Of a DNA stretch of 64,000 nt, positions 45,375 to 56,339 are shown in pieces (the stretch's first letter is position 1; every line of letters starts with the position of its first letter). A model generated the notes under the pieces. The model ran no database searches. It was given only the letters and a program-made list of their open reading frames with translations, and was not told the DNA's origin. The DNA is from Bacteroidales bacterium (GTDB lineage: Bacteria; Bacteroidota; Bacteroidia; Bacteroidales; Tenuifilaceae), in NCBI GenBank assembly GCA_016931855.1, contig JAFGDZ010000068.1:124001-188000 (forward strand), in the 5' to 3' direction. The position numbers and the translations under genes are program-made.

Positions 45375-45764
45375 CTATACCCTACGACGTTTTGGAGGGC
45401 GGCATCCGTTGTGAGGAAGTGGTGTAACATCTACAATCTCACTAACCTCTATTCCTGAGGAATGAATGGTACGTACAGCTGATTCACGACCTGCTCCAGG
45501 TCCTTTAACAAAAACTTTCACCTTTCTTAAGCCAAGGTCAAATGCTACTTTAGCGCAATCAGAGGCTGCAGTTTGTGCTGCATATGGGGTGTTCTTTTTA
45601 GAACCCTTGAAGCCCATTTTACCAGCTGAAGACCAAGAGATAACTTGTCCTGTGCTGTTGGTTAAGGAGATAATTAAATTGTTGAAGGACGAATGAATGT
45701 GTGCATGTCCTACTGGATCAACTTTTACTACCTTTTTCTTTACGTTTCCAGTCTTTTTAGCCAT
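45375..45764 (-). CDS. rpsK: 30S ribosomal protein S11
   Basis: The 129-residue protein has the signature [14 protein letters not shown] and [19 protein letters not shown], ending [15 protein letters not shown]. It sits at the platform of the small subunit near the mRNA exit. It follows rpsM by 11 bp. Confidence 0.99.
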   Translation of the reverse strand: MAKKTGNVKKKVVKVDPVGHAHIHSSFNNLIISLTNSTGQVISWSSAGKMGFKGSKKNTPYAAQTAASDCAKVAFDLGLRKVKVFVKGPGAGRESAVRTIHSSGIEVSEIVDVTPLPHNGCRPPKRRRV

Positions 45765-45775
45765 AGCCTTACTTA

Positions 45776-46153
45776 CTATTTAGTAGCTTTTTTCTTATTG
45801 GCAACAGTTTTCTTCTTACCCTTACGTGTACGAGCGTTATTCTTGGTGCTTTGACCTCTCACAGGTAAACCAAGACGGTGGCGTACACCACGGTAACAAC
45901 CGATGTCCATTAGGCGCTTAATATTCAACTGAATAGACGAACGAAGTTCACCTTCAACCTTGAAATTTTCACCTATAATTGTACGTATTGAAGTAACCTG
46001 TTCGTCACTCCAATCCTTTACCTTCACATCATAGTCCACCCCGGCTTTACTAAGAATAGTCCGGGCATTGCTACGGCCTATTCCGTAAACGTAGGTAAGG
46101 GCGATTTCGCCTCTTTTGTTTTTAGGTAAGTCAACACCTACTATTCTTGCCAT
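45776..46153 (-). CDS. rpsM: 30S ribosomal protein S13
   Basis: The 125-residue protein starts [21 protein letters not shown]. It has [24 protein letters not shown], which contacts the P-site tRNA and subunit bridge, and a Lys-rich tail. Confidence 0.99.
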   Translation of the reverse strand: MARIVGVDLPKNKRGEIALTYVYGIGRSNARTILSKAGVDYDVKVKDWSDEQVTSIRTIIGENFKVEGELRSSIQLNIKRLMDIGCYRGVRHRLGLPVRGQSTKNNARTRKGKKKTVANKKKATK

Positions 46154-46192
46154 ATGTTCTCTTTAAAAATTGAGGGTACAAAGTTAATTAAA

Positions 46193-46309
46193 TTATCCTT
46201 GGCGTTGTTTAAACTTCGGATTTTTTTTGTTAATCACGTACAAACGTCCTTTACGCTTTACGATTTTGCAATCGTCACTGCGCTTTTTAATGGATGCTCT
46301 TACTTTCAT
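46193..46309 (-). CDS. rpmJ: 50S ribosomal protein L36 (zinc-free form)
   Basis: The 38-codon gene lies between infA and rps[21 protein letters not shown], then [18 protein letters not shown]. Of the usual three Cys and one His of the L36 zinc ribbon, only Cys14 remains; the others are Ser, Asn/Lys and Phe. It is thus the zinc-independent type, as is common in this phylum. Confidence 0.97.
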   Translation of the reverse strand: MKVRASIKKRSDDCKIVKRKGRLYVINKKNPKFKQRQG

Positions 46310-46332
46310 TGCTCAATTTGTTTTCAAAATGA

Positions 46333-46551
46333 TTACTTATACCTGAAGGTTATCCGACCTTTCGACAAATCGTAAGGCGACATCTCTACCTTTACCTTAT
46401 CTCCTGGAAGAATTTTGATGTAGTGCATCCTCATTTTTCCAGAGATGTGTGCTGTAATAACGTGTCCATTATCAAGTTCTACCCTGAACATTGCGTTCGA
46501 TAGTGCCTCAATAATAGTTCCGTCTTTCTCAATTGCAGCTTGCTTTGACAT
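46333..46551 (-). CDS. infA: Translation initiation factor IF-1
   Basis: The 72-residue OB-fold protein shows [21 protein letters not shown], the [16 protein letters not shown] block and the RITFRYK end. It blocks the A site during initiation. It lies 8 bp after map and 23 bp before rpmJ. Confidence 0.99.
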   Translation of the reverse strand: MSKQAAIEKDGTIIEALSNAMFRVELDNGHVITAHISGKMRMHYIKILPGDKVKVEMSPYDLSKGRITFRYK

Positions 46552-46559
46552 TCGCTCTC

Positions 46560-47336
46560 CTACTTTACTTTAAGAACTTCATCAATATACTTGAAAGTTG
46601 AAAGCGTTTCCGCTTTGCCCTTTCTTACAACAACGGCTAACTCAAAGTGAGCCGAAGGTTTGCCGTCCCGGGTTCGGATTGTCCAACCGTCGCGCTCCTG
46701 ATATATCTCCTTAGCGCCCATGTTTACCATGGGTTCTATGCAAATTACCATTCCTTCAACCAGTTTTGGGCCTCTATTCTTGTACCCGTAGTTAGGAACC
46801 TCTGGACGCTCATGCATCTTCCGCCCTAACCCGTGGCCAACTAGTTCCCGAACAACCGAAAATCCATTTGCCTCAGCACATTGCTGGACAGCATATGAAA
46901 CATCACCTACCCTCAAGCCATCAAGGGCTTTCTCAATGCCCAACTCAAGCGATCTCTTGGTTACTTCCATCAGCCGCTGCACTTCGGGAGCTACTTCCCC
47001 TACTGGGAAAGTATATGCTGAATCTCCATAATACCCATGCATGAAAGTACCACAATCTACGGAAACAATGTCTCCTTCCTTAAGTTGATAACCTGAAGGG
47101 ATCCCATGCACAACTGCGTCATTAACAGAGATACACAGGGTGTTAGGATAACCATTATATCCAAGGAAACCAGGCTCTGCCCCATTATCCCGAATAAACT
47201 CCTCTGCCCTTTTATCAAGTTCGAGGGTGGTAATCCCTGGTCGGATTATTTTGGCTACTTCGGCTAAAGTACGCGACACTAAGTCGTTATTTAACCGAAG
47301 CAGGTCAATTTCTTCTTCCGTTTTAGACAATTGCAT
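46560..47336 (-). CDS. map: Methionine aminopeptidase, type I
   Basis: The 258-residue pita-bread fold has metal ligands in [20 protein letters not shown] (two Asp), [12 protein letters not shown] (His), and Glu residues in CIEPMV and FELAVVV. It removes the initiator Met. It lies between secY and infA; adk, often found here in other bacteria, is absent. Confidence 0.98.
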   Translation of the reverse strand: MQLSKTEEEIDLLRLNNDLVSRTLAEVAKIIRPGITTLELDKRAEEFIRDNGAEPGFLGYNGYPNTLCISVNDAVVHGIPSGYQLKEGDIVSVDCGTFMHGYYGDSAYTFPVGEVAPEVQRLMEVTKRSLELGIEKALDGLRVGDVSYAVQQCAEANGFSVVRELVGHGLGRKMHERPEVPNYGYKNRGPKLVEGMVICIEPMVNMGAKEIYQERDGWTIRTRDGKPSAHFELAVVVRKGKAETLSTFKYIDEVLKVK

Positions 47337-47354
47337 TATCTAAAGAACTCTTTA

Positions 47355-48680
47355 TTAATAACCAGACTTACCTTTAATACGTCCAGTCTTCATTAATCCG
47401 TCGTAATGCCTCATTAACAGGTGGCTCTCCACTTGCTGAAGTGTGTCAAGCACAACACCAACAAGAATTAGAAGAGATGTACCGCCAAAGAACTGAGCAA
47501 ACTGGTTGTTAATCCCCAATATCATAGCAAAAGCAGGCAAGATGGCTACCAAAGCAAGGAAGATTGAACCAGGCAGAGTTATTCGAGACATAACTGTATC
47601 TAAGAATTCAACGGTTTTCTTTCCGGGTTTAACCCCAGGGATAAATCCGCCATTCTTCTTCATATCCTCAGCCATTTGGTTAGGATTGATAGTAATTGCA
47701 GTATAGAAATATGTAAAAGCAATAATTAGAATGGCAAAGGTGAAGTTATACCAAAAACCAGTGAAATCAGAAAATGCAGCCGCAATACCTGTTGTTGTCT
47801 CGGTATCGAAGCGCGAAAGCATCATTGGGATAAACATTAGCGCTTGGGCAAAGATAATTGGCATTACACCTGCAGCATTAACCTTTAAAGGGATATACTG
47901 CCTTACGCCACCGTACTGTTTGTTTCCAACAATTCTTTTGGCATACTGAACAGGAATCTTACGCGTACCCTGAACAAGTAGAATGGAGAACATGAACACT
48001 ACAAATAGTATTATAAGTTCTACCAAGAACATTACTAGTCCACCCCCTAGCTCGTCGAAACGAGAGAAGAACTCTGCGGTAAGGGCAAAGGGCAAACGAG
48101 CAATGATACCTATCATAATAATTAGGGAAATACCGTTACCAATACCTTTATCGGTAATCTTTTCGCCAAGCCACATAATAAACATGGTTCCTGCAATAAG
48201 AATAATGGTAGAGGAAATGGTAAAGTAGATACCCTGAAGTGCAAATGCTGTTTCGGGAAGCTGTACGTGAAGGTTTGCTAGGTAAGCTGGGCCTTGGAAT
48301 ACAAGAATAATTACAGTTAGGTAACGTGTAATTTGGTTGATTTTACGGCGACCACTCTCACCCTCGCGTTGTAGCCTTTGGAAGTATGGGATAGCAATAC
48401 CAAGTAGCTGCACAACAATAGATGCAGAGATGTAGGGCATAATACCTAATGCAAAAATGGATGCATTAGAAAACGCACCTCCCGAAAACATGTCAAGCAG
48501 CCCCATGATACCATCGGCTGTTTGAGTTTTAAGAGCACCCAGTTGGGCTGGGTCAATACCAGGTAATACGATAAAACTACCTAATCGATAAATGAGCAGA
48601 ATACCCAAGGTATAGAGAATCCGCTGACGCAGATCCTCTATCTTGAATATATTCTTTAGGGTTTCAAAGAAAGCTTTCAT
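47355..48680 (-). CDS. secY: Protein translocase subunit SecY
   Basis: The 441-residue protein has ten TM segments. Typical blocks are GIMPYISASIVVQLL, ERITDKGIGNGISLIIMIGI-like EKITDKGIGNGIS, and GGVRQYIPLKVNAAGVMPIIFA. It forms the channel of the Sec translocon in the inner membrane. It follows rplO by 4 bp. Confidence 0.99.
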   Translation of the reverse strand: MKAFFETLKNIFKIEDLRQRILYTLGILLIYRLGSFIVLPGIDPAQLGALKTQTADGIMGLLDMFSGGAFSNASIFALGIMPYISASIVVQLLGIAIPYFQRLQREGESGRRKINQITRYLTVIILVFQGPAYLANLHVQLPETAFALQGIYFTISSTIILIAGTMFIMWLGEKITDKGIGNGISLIIMIGIIARLPFALTAEFFSRFDELGGGLVMFLVELIILFVVFMFSILLVQGTRKIPVQYAKRIVGNKQYGGVRQYIPLKVNAAGVMPIIFAQALMFIPMMLSRFDTETTTGIAAAFSDFTGFWYNFTFAILIIAFTYFYTAITINPNQMAEDMKKNGGFIPGVKPGKKTVEFLDTVMSRITLPGSIFLALVAILPAFAMILGINNQFAQFFGGTSLLILVGVVLDTLQQVESHLLMRHYDGLMKTGRIKGKSGY

Positions 48681-48684
48681 TAAA

Positions 48685-49131
48685 CTAAAGTTTTACGGCT
48701 GTTCCTTTTTGTGCTTCGATAGCCTCAATGGCCTTTTTAGAAAAGGCATGAGCTTTAACATCAAGTCTAGCGGTTAGCGTACCATTGCCAAGAATCTTAA
48801 TGATATCGTTCTTGGATGCGTAACCAGCAGTTACTAGAGTTTGCTCATCAATTGAAGTTACGCCAAGCTTTTCGGAAAGCATTTGTAAAACATCAATATT
48901 AATCGCTTTATACTCCTTACGGAAATGATTCTTAAACCCGAACTTGGGAAGACGGCGCTGAATGGGCATCTGACCTCCCTCAAAACCTACCTTCTGAGAG
49001 TATCCAGAGCGAGATTTTGCTCCTTTGTGTCCCCTTGTGGAGGTTCCGCCATGCCCTGAACCAGCACCACGACCAATACGTTTCTCTTTGTGGGTGGATC
49101 CCTGAGCGGGTTTTAAATTATTCAAATTCAT
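48685..49131 (-). CDS. rplO: 50S ribosomal protein L15
   Basis: The 148-residue protein has the basic Gly-rich N-terminus RIGRGAGSGHGGTSTRGHKG and GFEGGQMPIQRRLPKFGF, and a globular C-terminal domain. It is a late assembly protein of the large subunit. Confidence 0.99.
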   Translation of the reverse strand: MNLNNLKPAQGSTHKEKRIGRGAGSGHGGTSTRGHKGAKSRSGYSQKVGFEGGQMPIQRRLPKFGFKNHFRKEYKAINIDVLQMLSEKLGVTSIDEQTLVTAGYASKNDIIKILGNGTLTARLDVKAHAFSKKAIEAIEAQKGTAVKL

Positions 49132-49159
49132 AGCTTACTATGCTTAAGTAGGTTAGCAA

Positions 49160-49336
49160 CTATTCTTCTACACGAACTAGGTGTTTAACTTTCTCTATCA
49201 TACCTTGAGTAATAGGAGTTACCTCTACTTCTACGGTATGATGGATTCTGCGTAGACCCAGTGCGGCAAGGTTTTTCCTTTGCCTTTCGGTACTCCCAAT
49301 CTTACTTTTGATTTGGGTGATTTTCACTTTAGCCAT
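49160..49336 (-). CDS. rpmD: 50S ribosomal protein L30
   Basis: The 58-codon gene encodes MAKVKITQIKSKIGSTERQR, then KNLAALGLRRIHHTVEVEV and a short helix. It is the standard bacterial short L30. It fills the gap between rpsE (12 bp away) and rplO. Confidence 0.98.
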   Translation of the reverse strand: MAKVKITQIKSKIGSTERQRKNLAALGLRRIHHTVEVEVTPITQGMIEKVKHLVRVEE

Positions 49337-49347
49337 AACTCAGATTT

Positions 49348-49869
49348 CTATCCGTTAAACACTTTTGTTAGGGAGATACCACGGTGCGCTGCAATATCCT
49401 GAGCATCTCTAAGCTCAAGAAGTGCGTTTACAGTGGCCTTTACTAGGTTGTGAGGGTTAGATGACCCCTTGCTCTTTGCAAGCACGTCGGTAACACCTAC
49501 GCTCTCAAGAACCGCACGCATCGCACCACCAGCTTTTACACCAGTACCGTGAATAGCAGGTTTAATGAAAACGCGAGCACCACCAAACTTAGCAATTTGC
49601 TCGTGAGGAATTGTACCCTTAAAGACAGGAACCTTAACAAGGTTCTTCTTTGCATCCTCAATGCCCTTTGCTATAGCGGTTGTAACCTCACTTGCTTTGC
49701 CTAGGCCGTAACCTACGATTCCGTTTTCGTTACCAACTACTACAATTGCAGAGAAGCTGAAGGTACGTCCACCCTTGGTAACCTTAGTTACACGTTGGAT
49801 GCTAACCAAACGATCTTTTAGCTCAAGATCGCTGGCCTTTACTCGTCTAATGTTAGTATTTGCTGACAT
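49348..49869 (-). CDS. rpsE: 30S ribosomal protein S5
   Basis: The 173-residue protein has the double-stranded RNA-binding-like N domain ([32 protein letters not shown]) and the C-terminal domain GAGVRAVLE-like [20 protein letters not shown]. It affects decoding accuracy. Confidence 0.99.
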   Translation of the reverse strand: MSANTNIRRVKASDLELKDRLVSIQRVTKVTKGGRTFSFSAIVVVGNENGIVGYGLGKASEVTTAIAKGIEDAKKNLVKVPVFKGTIPHEQIAKFGGARVFIKPAIHGTGVKAGGAMRAVLESVGVTDVLAKSKGSSNPHNLVKATVNALLELRDAQDIAAHRGISLTKVFNG

Positions 49870-49875
49870 ATCTTC

Positions 49876-50235
49876 TTAGAATTTTAGTCCGCCTTCACGT
49901 GCAGCATCAGCAAGAGCCTTGATGCGACCATGATACAGATATCCATTACGGTCAAAAACAACCTCATTAACACCCTTCTCAAGGGCACGTTTGGCAGCTA
50001 GCTGTCCAACAAGACGAGCTTGCTCAGTCTTGTTTACATTGCTATTCTCGGCAATCTCTTTAATGCGAGATGAAGCAGAAGCTAAGGTTACACCCTTTAG
50101 GTCGTCGATTACCTGAACGTATATTTGCTTGTTGCTTCTAAAAACCGTCATTCTAGGTTTTTCACTAGTGCCAAGAACTCTTTTGCGTATTCTCCTTTTA
50201 ATTCGGAGCCTTCTTTCTTGCTTAACTAAAGCCAT
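49876..50235 (-). CDS. rplR: 50S ribosomal protein L18
   Basis: The 119-residue protein shows [22 protein letters not shown] at the N-terminus and [24 protein letters not shown] at the C-terminus. It binds 5S rRNA. Confidence 0.98.
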   Translation of the reverse strand: MALVKQERRLRIKRRIRKRVLGTSEKPRMTVFRSNKQIYVQVIDDLKGVTLASASSRIKEIAENSNVNKTEQARLVGQLAAKRALEKGVNEVVFDRNGYLYHGRIKALADAAREGGLKF

Positions 50236-50255
50236 ATCCTATTAGTTTAAAAGGG

Positions 50256-50813
50256 TTACTTTACACCAGCTGATTTACCAGCTTTTCTTCTAACCACTTC
50301 GCCAACAAAGCGAATACCTTTACCTTTGTATGGTTCTGGTTTTCTTAGCGAGCGAATTTTGGCTGCAACAATACCTAATAGCTGCTTATCAGCGCTACGT
50401 AGAGTAATTGTTGGGTTACCCTTACGTTCGGTTTTCGCTTCAACCTTTACTTCAGCAGGAATTAGGAAGTGAATGTCGTGAGAAAATCCTAGACTTAGTT
50501 CAAGTACCTGACCTTTTGCTTCGGCCTTGTAACCAACCCCAACAAGTTCTTGCTGAAGTTCCCAACCAGTGGAAACTCCAACAACCATGTTATTAATTAG
50601 GGCGCGGTATAGACCATGCATAGAACGATGGCGCTTCTGATCTGTTGGTCTCGTAAGAACAACAGTGTTCCCCTCAACTTCGATGGTGATATCTGGGTCC
50701 ACTTTTTGGGACAGCTCACCTAGAGGGCCTTTTACGCTCACCACATTATCGGCAGCAACTTTAATAGTCACCCCCTGTGGTAAGTTTACAGGTTTTTTTC
50801 CGATCCTAGACAT
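50256..50813 (-). CDS. rplF: 50S ribosomal protein L6
   Basis: The 185-residue protein with two repeated domains starts MSRIGKKPVNLPQGVTI and ends with EPYKGKGIRFVGEVVRRKAGKS, the family signature. It lies near the sarcin-ricin loop and factor-binding site. Confidence 0.99.
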   Translation of the reverse strand: MSRIGKKPVNLPQGVTIKVAADNVVSVKGPLGELSQKVDPDITIEVEGNTVVLTRPTDQKRHRSMHGLYRALINNMVVGVSTGWELQQELVGVGYKAEAKGQVLELSLGFSHDIHFLIPAEVKVEAKTERKGNPTITLRSADKQLLGIVAAKIRSLRKPEPYKGKGIRFVGEVVRRKAGKSAGVK

Positions 50814-50832
50814 TGGATAGTGTTGTTAATAA

Positions 50833-51231
50833 TTAGTATACGTAGCAGATAACTTCTCCGCCAATCTTTTTAACCTTTGCTTCCTTATCTGTCATTACGC
50901 CCTGTGAGGTGCTGATGATAGCAATACCTAGTCCGTTAAGAACCCTTGGAAGGTTCTCTGAGTCAACGTAACGACGCAGACCTGGCTTGCTCACACGCTC
51001 AATGTGCTTAATGGCATTCTTCTTAGTCTCAGGATGGTACTTTAGCGCAATCTTAATAACGCCTTGCTTTCCATCATCCTCAAACTTATAGTTAAGGATG
51101 TATCCTTTTTCAAAAAGGATACGTGAAATATCACGTTTGATATTTGATGCAGGAACCTCAACAACCCTGTGGTTAGCCATAATGGCATTGCGTACTCGGG
51201 TTAGATAGTCTGCTATTGGGTCGGTAATCAT
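50833..51231 (-). CDS. rpsH: 30S ribosomal protein S8
   Basis: The 132-residue protein starts [16 protein letters not shown] and has [30 protein letters not shown] at the C-terminus. It is a central-domain 16S rRNA binder and, by analogy, the feedback repressor of spc operon translation. Confidence 0.99.
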   Translation of the reverse strand: MITDPIADYLTRVRNAIMANHRVVEVPASNIKRDISRILFEKGYILNYKFEDDGKQGVIKIALKYHPETKKNAIKHIERVSKPGLRRYVDSENLPRVLNGLGIAIISTSQGVMTDKEAKVKKIGGEVICYVY

Positions 51232-51252
51232 TTTATGAAACTTTTTAAGGTT

Positions 51253-51522
51253 TTACCAACTTGCTTTCTTAACACCAGGAATAAGACCCTGTGATGCCAT
51301 CTCCCTAAAAGTGATCCTGCTTATCCCGAACTGACGCATATAACCTCTTGGTCTTCCTGTAATAAGGCAGCGATTACGCAAACGGATAGGGTTAGAGTTG
51401 CGAGGCAACTTTTGTAACCCAACATAGTCACCATCGGCTTTTAGCTGAGCACGCTTCGCAGCGTACTTTTCAACAAGTTTAGCGCGCTTTACCTCGCGGG
51501 CTTTCATTGATTCTTTTGCCAT
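51253..51522 (-). CDS. rpsN: 30S ribosomal protein S14 (zinc-free form)
   Basis: The 89-residue protein has [21 protein letters not shown] near the C-terminus. The CxxC pairs of the zinc type are absent; it has the intermediate length typical of Bacteroidota S14. Confidence 0.98.
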   Translation of the reverse strand: MAKESMKAREVKRAKLVEKYAAKRAQLKADGDYVGLQKLPRNSNPIRLRNRCLITGRPRGYMRQFGISRITFREMASQGLIPGVKKASW

Positions 51523-51525
51523 ATG

Positions 51526-52083
51526 CTACTCCTTTTTTGCATTTTTAAACGGAATACCGAACGAACGGAGCAGTGCGTAAGCCTCTTCGTCGGTATTGGC
51601 AGAGGTTACGAAGGTAATTTCCATACCTAAGATCTTGTTGATCTTGTCGATGTCAATTTCAGGGAAAATAATTTGCTCCTGAATACCCAACGTGTAGTTA
51701 CCACGTCCATCTAGCTTCTCATTAATTCCTTTAAAGTCACGGATACGAGGTAGAGAGATGTTGATAAGCCTCTCTAGAAACTCGTACATTCTCTCGCGCC
51801 TAAGGGTTACCTTAAGACCGATTGGAACGTGCTTACGAAGTTTGAAGTTAGAAATATCTTTGCGTGATAGCGATTGAACGGGCCTTTGACCAGCAATTTG
51901 AGCCAGCTCTAGAGCTGCTTGCTCAATAATTTTCTTGTCGGCTACAGCCTGTCCAACACCTTGGTTGATCACAATCTTCTGAAGTTTTGGCGCCTGCATT
52001 ACGCTAGTGTAGCCAAACTCTTTCATCAGCGAGGGAATGATTTCCTCTTTGTACTTCTTGCTTAGTGTAGGTACGTATTCCAT
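51526..52083 (-). CDS. rplE: 50S ribosomal protein L5
   Basis: The 185-residue protein shows [39 protein letters not shown], and [19 protein letters not shown]. It binds 5S rRNA and the P-site tRNA. It overlaps the stop of rplX by one base. Confidence 0.99.
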   Translation of the reverse strand: MEYVPTLSKKYKEEIIPSLMKEFGYTSVMQAPKLQKIVINQGVGQAVADKKIIEQAALELAQIAGQRPVQSLSRKDISNFKLRKHVPIGLKVTLRRERMYEFLERLINISLPRIRDFKGINEKLDGRGNYTLGIQEQIIFPEIDIDKINKILGMEITFVTSANTDEEAYALLRSFGIPFKNAKKE

Positions 52084-52403
52084 TACTTAATCTCCTCTCC
52101 TGATTTTTTAGAATAACGCACTAATTTACCATTCTCATTACGCCGGCGCCCGATTCGGGTCGGCTTTCCGGTTGCGGGGTCAATCAGCATCAGGTTTGAG
52201 ATGTGAATAGGAGCCTCCATTTTAATGATGCCTCCTTGAGGGTGCTGAGCGTTAGGCTTGGTGTGCTTAGACACCATGTTAACGCCCTCTACAATTGCTC
52301 GTTGTTTTTCAACGAAAACTTGTAGTACTTTACCCTGCTGACCTTTAGATTCGCCAGCGTTGACGAAAACTAGATCCCCTTTCTTTATGTGTAACTTACC
52401 CAT
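52083..52403 (-). CDS. rplX: 50S ribosomal protein L24
   Basis: The 106-residue protein has a KOW motif ([22 protein letters not shown]) and the block [20 protein letters not shown]. It initiates large-subunit assembly. Confidence 0.98.
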   Translation of the reverse strand: MGKLHIKKGDLVFVNAGESKGQQGKVLQVFVEKQRAIVEGVNMVSKHTKPNAQHPQGGIIKMEAPIHISNLMLIDPATGKPTRIGRRRNENGKLVRYSKKSGEEIK

Positions 52404-52424
52404 CGGTTAGAACATTTTTGCTGG

Positions 52425-52790
52425 TTACAATACCTCTGGTGCCAGAGAAACTATCTTCATATAGTTATCACGAAGTTCCCTGGCTACAGGGCCAAATATA
52501 CGTGTACCGCGAATTTCACCTTGGTTGTTTAGAAGCACACAGGCATTGTCGTCGAAACGGATGTATGAACCATCTGCACGGCGAATTTCCTTCTTTGTGC
52601 GAACTACAACGGCTTTGGCAACGGTACCTTTCTTAACGTCGCCACCAGGAATTGCGCTCTTAACAGAAACAACAATTTTATCCCCAATGCTGGCGTAACG
52701 TCTTGCAGTACCACCTAGTACACGGATGCAAAGAACCTCTTTTGCACCGCTGTTATCAGCTACAGCTAGTCTACTCTCTTGTTGTATCAT
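52425..52790 (-). CDS. rplN: 50S ribosomal protein L14
   Basis: The 121-residue protein starts [19 protein letters not shown] and has [13 protein letters not shown] at the C-terminus. It forms part of the subunit interface. Confidence 0.99.
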   Translation of the reverse strand: MIQQESRLAVADNSGAKEVLCIRVLGGTARRYASIGDKIVVSVKSAIPGGDVKKGTVAKAVVVRTKKEIRRADGSYIRFDDNACVLLNNQGEIRGTRIFGPVARELRDNYMKIVSLAPEVL

Positions 52791-52792
52791 GG

Positions 52793-53053
52793 CTACTTAG
52801 CTCTTTCAATGATTTCTACTAACCTCCAGCACTTGTTTTTGCTTAAAGGCCGTGTTTCCATAATCCGAACGACGTCGCCTAAATTGCAAGTGTTTTCCTC
52901 GTCGTGCGCGTAGAACTTGGTAGTACGGTTTACGAACTTACCATAGATAGGGTGCTTTACTTTACGCTTCACAGCAACAACAATAGATTTTTGCATCTTG
53001 TTGCTAACAACCACCCCTACTCTCTCTTTGCGAAGATTTCTAGTGTTTTCCAT
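52793..53053 (-). CDS. rpsQ: 30S ribosomal protein S17
   Basis: The 86-residue OB-fold protein shows [21 protein letters not shown] and [22 protein letters not shown]. It is a primary binder of helix 11 in 16S rRNA. Confidence 0.98.
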   Translation of the reverse strand: MENTRNLRKERVGVVVSNKMQKSIVVAVKRKVKHPIYGKFVNRTTKFYAHDEENTCNLGDVVRIMETRPLSKNKCWRLVEIIERAK

Positions 53054-53060
53054 TGCTCAC

Positions 53061-53273
53061 TTAACTTTTCTTGTTCTCAGTTTCTGCCTGTTTCCGTTCG
53101 CTGAGAATGGTTTTCAACCTTGCAATATTCTTGCGAGCCTCTTTGATTTTCATTGGATTATCCAGAGGAGTAATGCTGTGTCCCATCGTTAGCTTCAACA
53201 GCTGAGTTTGCTCAACATCAATGCGCTCCTCAATCTCCTTAATAGTAAGCTCTCTTATTTCTGAGGTCTTCAT
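53061..53273 (-). CDS. rpmC: 50S ribosomal protein L29
   Basis: The 70-residue helical hairpin shows REL..KEIEERIDVEQTQLLKL and KEARKNIARLKTILSER. It lies at the exit tunnel. Confidence 0.97.
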   Translation of the reverse strand: MKTSEIRELTIKEIEERIDVEQTQLLKLTMGHSITPLDNPMKIKEARKNIARLKTILSERKQAETENKKS

Positions 53274-53280
53274 GGCTCAA

Positions 53281-53709
53281 TTAGTTTGAAGATTCAACGT
53301 AATCGTGGCGAACCACAAACTTTGTAGTAATGGGTAGCTTTTGAGCGGCAAGACGTAGTGCCTCTTTTGCTACCTCATAAGGTACCCCTTCTGCCTCAAT
53401 AAGCATGCGGCCGGGGGTAACTGGAGCCACAAATCCCTCAGGAGCACCCTTACCTTTACCCATACGAACCTCTGCAGGCTTCTTGGTTATGGGCTTATCG
53501 GGGAAAATCCTGATCCAAATTTGACCTTCACGTTTCATGTAACGGGTCACGGCCTGACGTGCAGCTTCTATTTGGCGGCCGGTAATCCAGCACGACTCAA
53601 GGGCTTTAATGCCGAAGGATCCAAACGCTAGCTGGTTTCCCCTTTGCGCTATGCCCTTCATGCGGCCCTTTTGCTGCCTCCTGAACTTGGTTTTCTTTGG
53701 CTGTAACAT
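53281..53709 (-). CDS. rplP: 50S ribosomal protein L16
   Basis: The 142-residue protein has [19 protein letters not shown] at the N-terminus, [19 protein letters not shown] and [16 protein letters not shown]. It helps position A-site tRNA. Confidence 0.99.
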   Translation of the reverse strand: MLQPKKTKFRRQQKGRMKGIAQRGNQLAFGSFGIKALESCWITGRQIEAARQAVTRYMKREGQIWIRIFPDKPITKKPAEVRMGKGKGAPEGFVAPVTPGRMLIEAEGVPYEVAKEALRLAAQKLPITTKFVVRHDYVESSN

Positions 53710-53734
53710 TTCCTGAGAATCCTTTTAATCTTTA

Positions 53735-54463
53735 CTATTTACGTTTCTTCCTCATACCACCACCACGAGGCTTGTTGCTACCTGGTGCAGGAGCGTTTGC
53801 TGGAGCGCTTAAGCCTAGGTTTGGCGATAAATCGCGTTTACCATAAACTAGCCCGTTGCAAACCCATACCTTAATACCTATCAAGCCAACTTTGGTTAGA
53901 GCTTCGCCTAGGGCGTAGTCTATATCAGCACGGATAGTGTGTAGAGGAATACGGCCTTCCTTATAGGTCTCAGAGCGTGCCATTTCGGCACCGCCCAAGC
54001 GGCCGGAAATTTGTACCTTAATGCCCTCTGCTCCCATGCGCATTGTAGAGGCAACAGCCATCTTAATTGCGCGACGGTAAGAGATACGGCCTTCTAGCTG
54101 ACGAGCTATGTTGTTGGCAACAATTGTCGCATCGAGCTCAGGGCGTTTTACCTCAAAGATGTTAATCTGAACCTCTTTTTGGGTAATCTTCTTTAGCTCT
54201 TCCTTTAGCTTGTCAACCTCTTGCCCGCCTTTTCCAATAATAATACCTGGACGTGCTGTGTGAACAGTAACGGTGATCAACTTCAGCGTACGTTCTATAA
54301 CTATTTTGGAAACGCTGGCTTTAGCAAGCCTTGCGTTAAGGTACTTACGGATCTTGTTGTCCTCAACCAGCTTCTGAGCATAGCTATTTCCACCGTACCA
54401 GTTGGAATCCCATCCTTTGATGATTCCTAATCTGTTTCCTATTGGATTAACTTTCTGTCCCAT
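53735..54463 (-). CDS. rpsC: 30S ribosomal protein S3
   Basis: The 242-residue protein starts [20 protein letters not shown] and has a KH domain ([18 protein letters not shown]). A C-terminal Gly/Arg/Lys-rich tail ([12 protein letters not shown]) follows. It forms the mRNA entry pore. Confidence 0.99.
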   Translation of the reverse strand: MGQKVNPIGNRLGIIKGWDSNWYGGNSYAQKLVEDNKIRKYLNARLAKASVSKIVIERTLKLITVTVHTARPGIIIGKGGQEVDKLKEELKKITQKEVQINIFEVKRPELDATIVANNIARQLEGRISYRRAIKMAVASTMRMGAEGIKVQISGRLGGAEMARSETYKEGRIPLHTIRADIDYALGEALTKVGLIGIKVWVCNGLVYGKRDLSPNLGLSAPANAPAPGSNKPRGGGMRKKRK

Positions 54464-54470
54464 CTAGCTG

Positions 54471-54887
54471 TTATTTATTTTGAGAATCATTAGTAACTGC
54501 ACTATCTACAACAACCGTTACATGGTTGGAACGCTTGCGGATACGGTGAGCGCGACCCTGAGGGGCAGTCCTGATACGCTTTAAAGAGCTACCTTCGTCA
54601 ACGAAGATCTCTTTTACGTATAGGTTTGCATCTTCAAGGCGTACGCCTTCGTTCTTTACTTGCCAGTTAGCTACTGCAGACATGATGAGTTTCTCAACTC
54701 TGCTTGATGCTTCCTTCGAAGAGAACTTTAGTATATCCAGAGCGGTTTTTACCTCTTTGCCGCGGACCATGTCAACTACTAAGCGCATTTTCCGGGGAGA
54801 GGTAGGAACGTCGCGCAGAATGGCAAATGCCCTCTGGCGCTTCGCTGCCTTTATTTCTTCGGCTTTTAAACGTTTTCTTGCACCCAT
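54471..54887 (-). CDS. rplV: 50S ribosomal protein L22
   Basis: The 138-residue protein shows [20 protein letters not shown] and the tunnel-lining loop region [22 protein letters not shown] short C-terminal extension is present. Confidence 0.99.
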   Translation of the reverse strand: MGARKRLKAEEIKAAKRQRAFAILRDVPTSPRKMRLVVDMVRGKEVKTALDILKFSSKEASSRVEKLIMSAVANWQVKNEGVRLEDANLYVKEIFVDEGSSLKRIRTAPQGRAHRIRKRSNHVTVVVDSAVTNDSQNK

Positions 54888-54918
54888 TATTAAAATTCCT
54901 TTAATTGATCAGATTCAC

Positions 54919-55188
54919 TTATTTCTTCTTATTACCTGCATGACCACGGAAGGTGCGGGTGGGAGAAAATTCACCAAGCTTGTGACCAACCATGTTTTCG
55001 GTAACATATACGGGAATAAACTTATTCCCGTTGTGAACTGCTACGGTGTGACCAACAAAGTCAGGTGAGATCATAGACCTTCTCGACCAGGTTTTTAAAA
55101 CCTGCTTCTTGCTGGAAGTGTTCATTTCGATGATTCGCTTCTCTAGCTTATAATCGATGAAGGGACCTTTTTTAAGAGACCTACTCAT
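54919..55188 (-). CDS. rpsS: 30S ribosomal protein S19
   Basis: The 89-residue protein starts [19 protein letters not shown] and has [18 protein letters not shown], the family signature. Confidence 0.99.
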   Translation of the reverse strand: MSRSLKKGPFIDYKLEKRIIEMNTSSKKQVLKTWSRRSMISPDFVGHTVAVHNGNKFIPVYVTENMVGHKLGEFSPTRTFRGHAGNKKK

Positions 55189-55207
55189 ACCTTTAGACTT
55201 TTTCTAA

Positions 55208-56032
55208 TTACTTTTTCCTGCGTTCAATAATAAACTTGTTGGACTGGTTCTTCTTAGAACGAGTCTTGTAACCCTTAGCTGGGATACCCTTACGTGTGCG
55301 TGGGTGACCTCCAGATTGACGGCCTTCACCACCACCCATTGGGTGATCTACTGGGTTCATGGAAACACCTCTATTACGAGGGCGACGGCCTAACCAACGG
55401 GTACGGCCAGCCTTTCCAGATCTCTCCAGTGCATGATCAGAGTTAGAAACAGTACCAACAGTTGCTTTGCAGCTGGTCAACACCATACGGGTTTCACCGC
55501 TAGGAAGCTTAATCACAGCGTACTTTCCCTCGCGGGCAAGTAGTTGAGCGTAAGAACCGGCGCTACGGGCCATAATGGCACCTTGCCCTGGGCGAAGCTC
55601 AATGTTGTGGATTAGAGTACCTAGTGGAATCTCCGATAGGAATAACGAGTTGCCTACTTCGGGGGCAACGCCCATACCAGACATAATGGTCTGACCTACT
55701 TGGAGGCCAGTTGGTGCAACGATGTAACGTTTTTCACCGTCTTCATACTGAACCAACGCGATGCGTGCGGTACGGTTTGGATCGTACTCAATGGTTTTCA
55801 CCTCTGCCGCCACTCCGTCGCGATCGCGGGTAAAGTCAATTACCCTGTATCTACGTTTATGGCCACCCCCTATATATCTCATGGTCATTTTACCAGTGTT
55901 ATTTCTACCACCGGTCTTTTTCAGGGGGCGTAGCAACGATTTCTCAGGTGTTGAAGTCGTAATATCGTCAAATACACCTATAATTTTATGCCTCTGTCCT
56001 GGTGTAACAGGTTTTAATTTCCTTACAGCCAT
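55208..56032 (-). CDS. rplB: 50S ribosomal protein L2
   Basis: The 274-residue protein has the usual length. [16 protein letters not shown] at the start, [20 protein letters not shown] and the functionally key [12 protein letters not shown] region near the C-terminus are present. It is essential for peptidyl transferase assembly. Confidence 0.99.
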   Translation of the reverse strand: MAVRKLKPVTPGQRHKIIGVFDDITTSTPEKSLLRPLKKTGGRNNTGKMTMRYIGGGHKRRYRVIDFTRDRDGVAAEVKTIEYDPNRTARIALVQYEDGEKRYIVAPTGLQVGQTIMSGMGVAPEVGNSLFLSEIPLGTLIHNIELRPGQGAIMARSAGSYAQLLAREGKYAVIKLPSGETRMVLTSCKATVGTVSNSDHALERSGKAGRTRWLGRRPRNRGVSMNPVDHPMGGGEGRQSGGHPRTRKGIPAKGYKTRSKKNQSNKFIIERRKK

Positions 56033-56037
56033 TGTCG

Positions 56038-56328
56038 TTAGATGTTGCTATAAAAATCAATCTTATCACCTTCTTTTAGCGTCACGATAGCCTTCTTGTA
56101 GCTGTTTGTGCGGCCAACGATAACCCCAGCACGTGTATAGCGGGATTTCCATTTTCCTCCGTAACGCATGGTATTAACCGAATCAACGGTTACTCCGTAC
56201 AGCTCTTCTACGGCCTTCTTAATTTGGAACCGATTGGCTGTCTTTTCTACAATAAAGCCATAACGGCTAAGCTTCTCGCTTACCCGTTCCATTTTCTCGG
56301 TTACAACTGGCCTAATTAAAATGTTCAT
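56038..56328 (-). CDS. rplW: 50S ribosomal protein L23
   Basis: The 96-residue protein starts [15 protein letters not shown] and has [22 protein letters not shown]. It docks trigger factor and SRP at the exit tunnel. Confidence 0.98.
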   Translation of the reverse strand: MNILIRPVVTEKMERVSEKLSRYGFIVEKTANRFQIKKAVEELYGVTVDSVNTMRYGGKWKSRYTRAGVIVGRTNSYKKAIVTLKEGDKIDFYSNI

Positions 56329-56339
56329 CGCTACAGGGT

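Noticed and set aside
49160-51522. Absence of adk and tuf from the ribosomal operon as a deletion
   Set aside because: Their absence from this operon is usual in Bacteroidota, so it is not evidence of loss.
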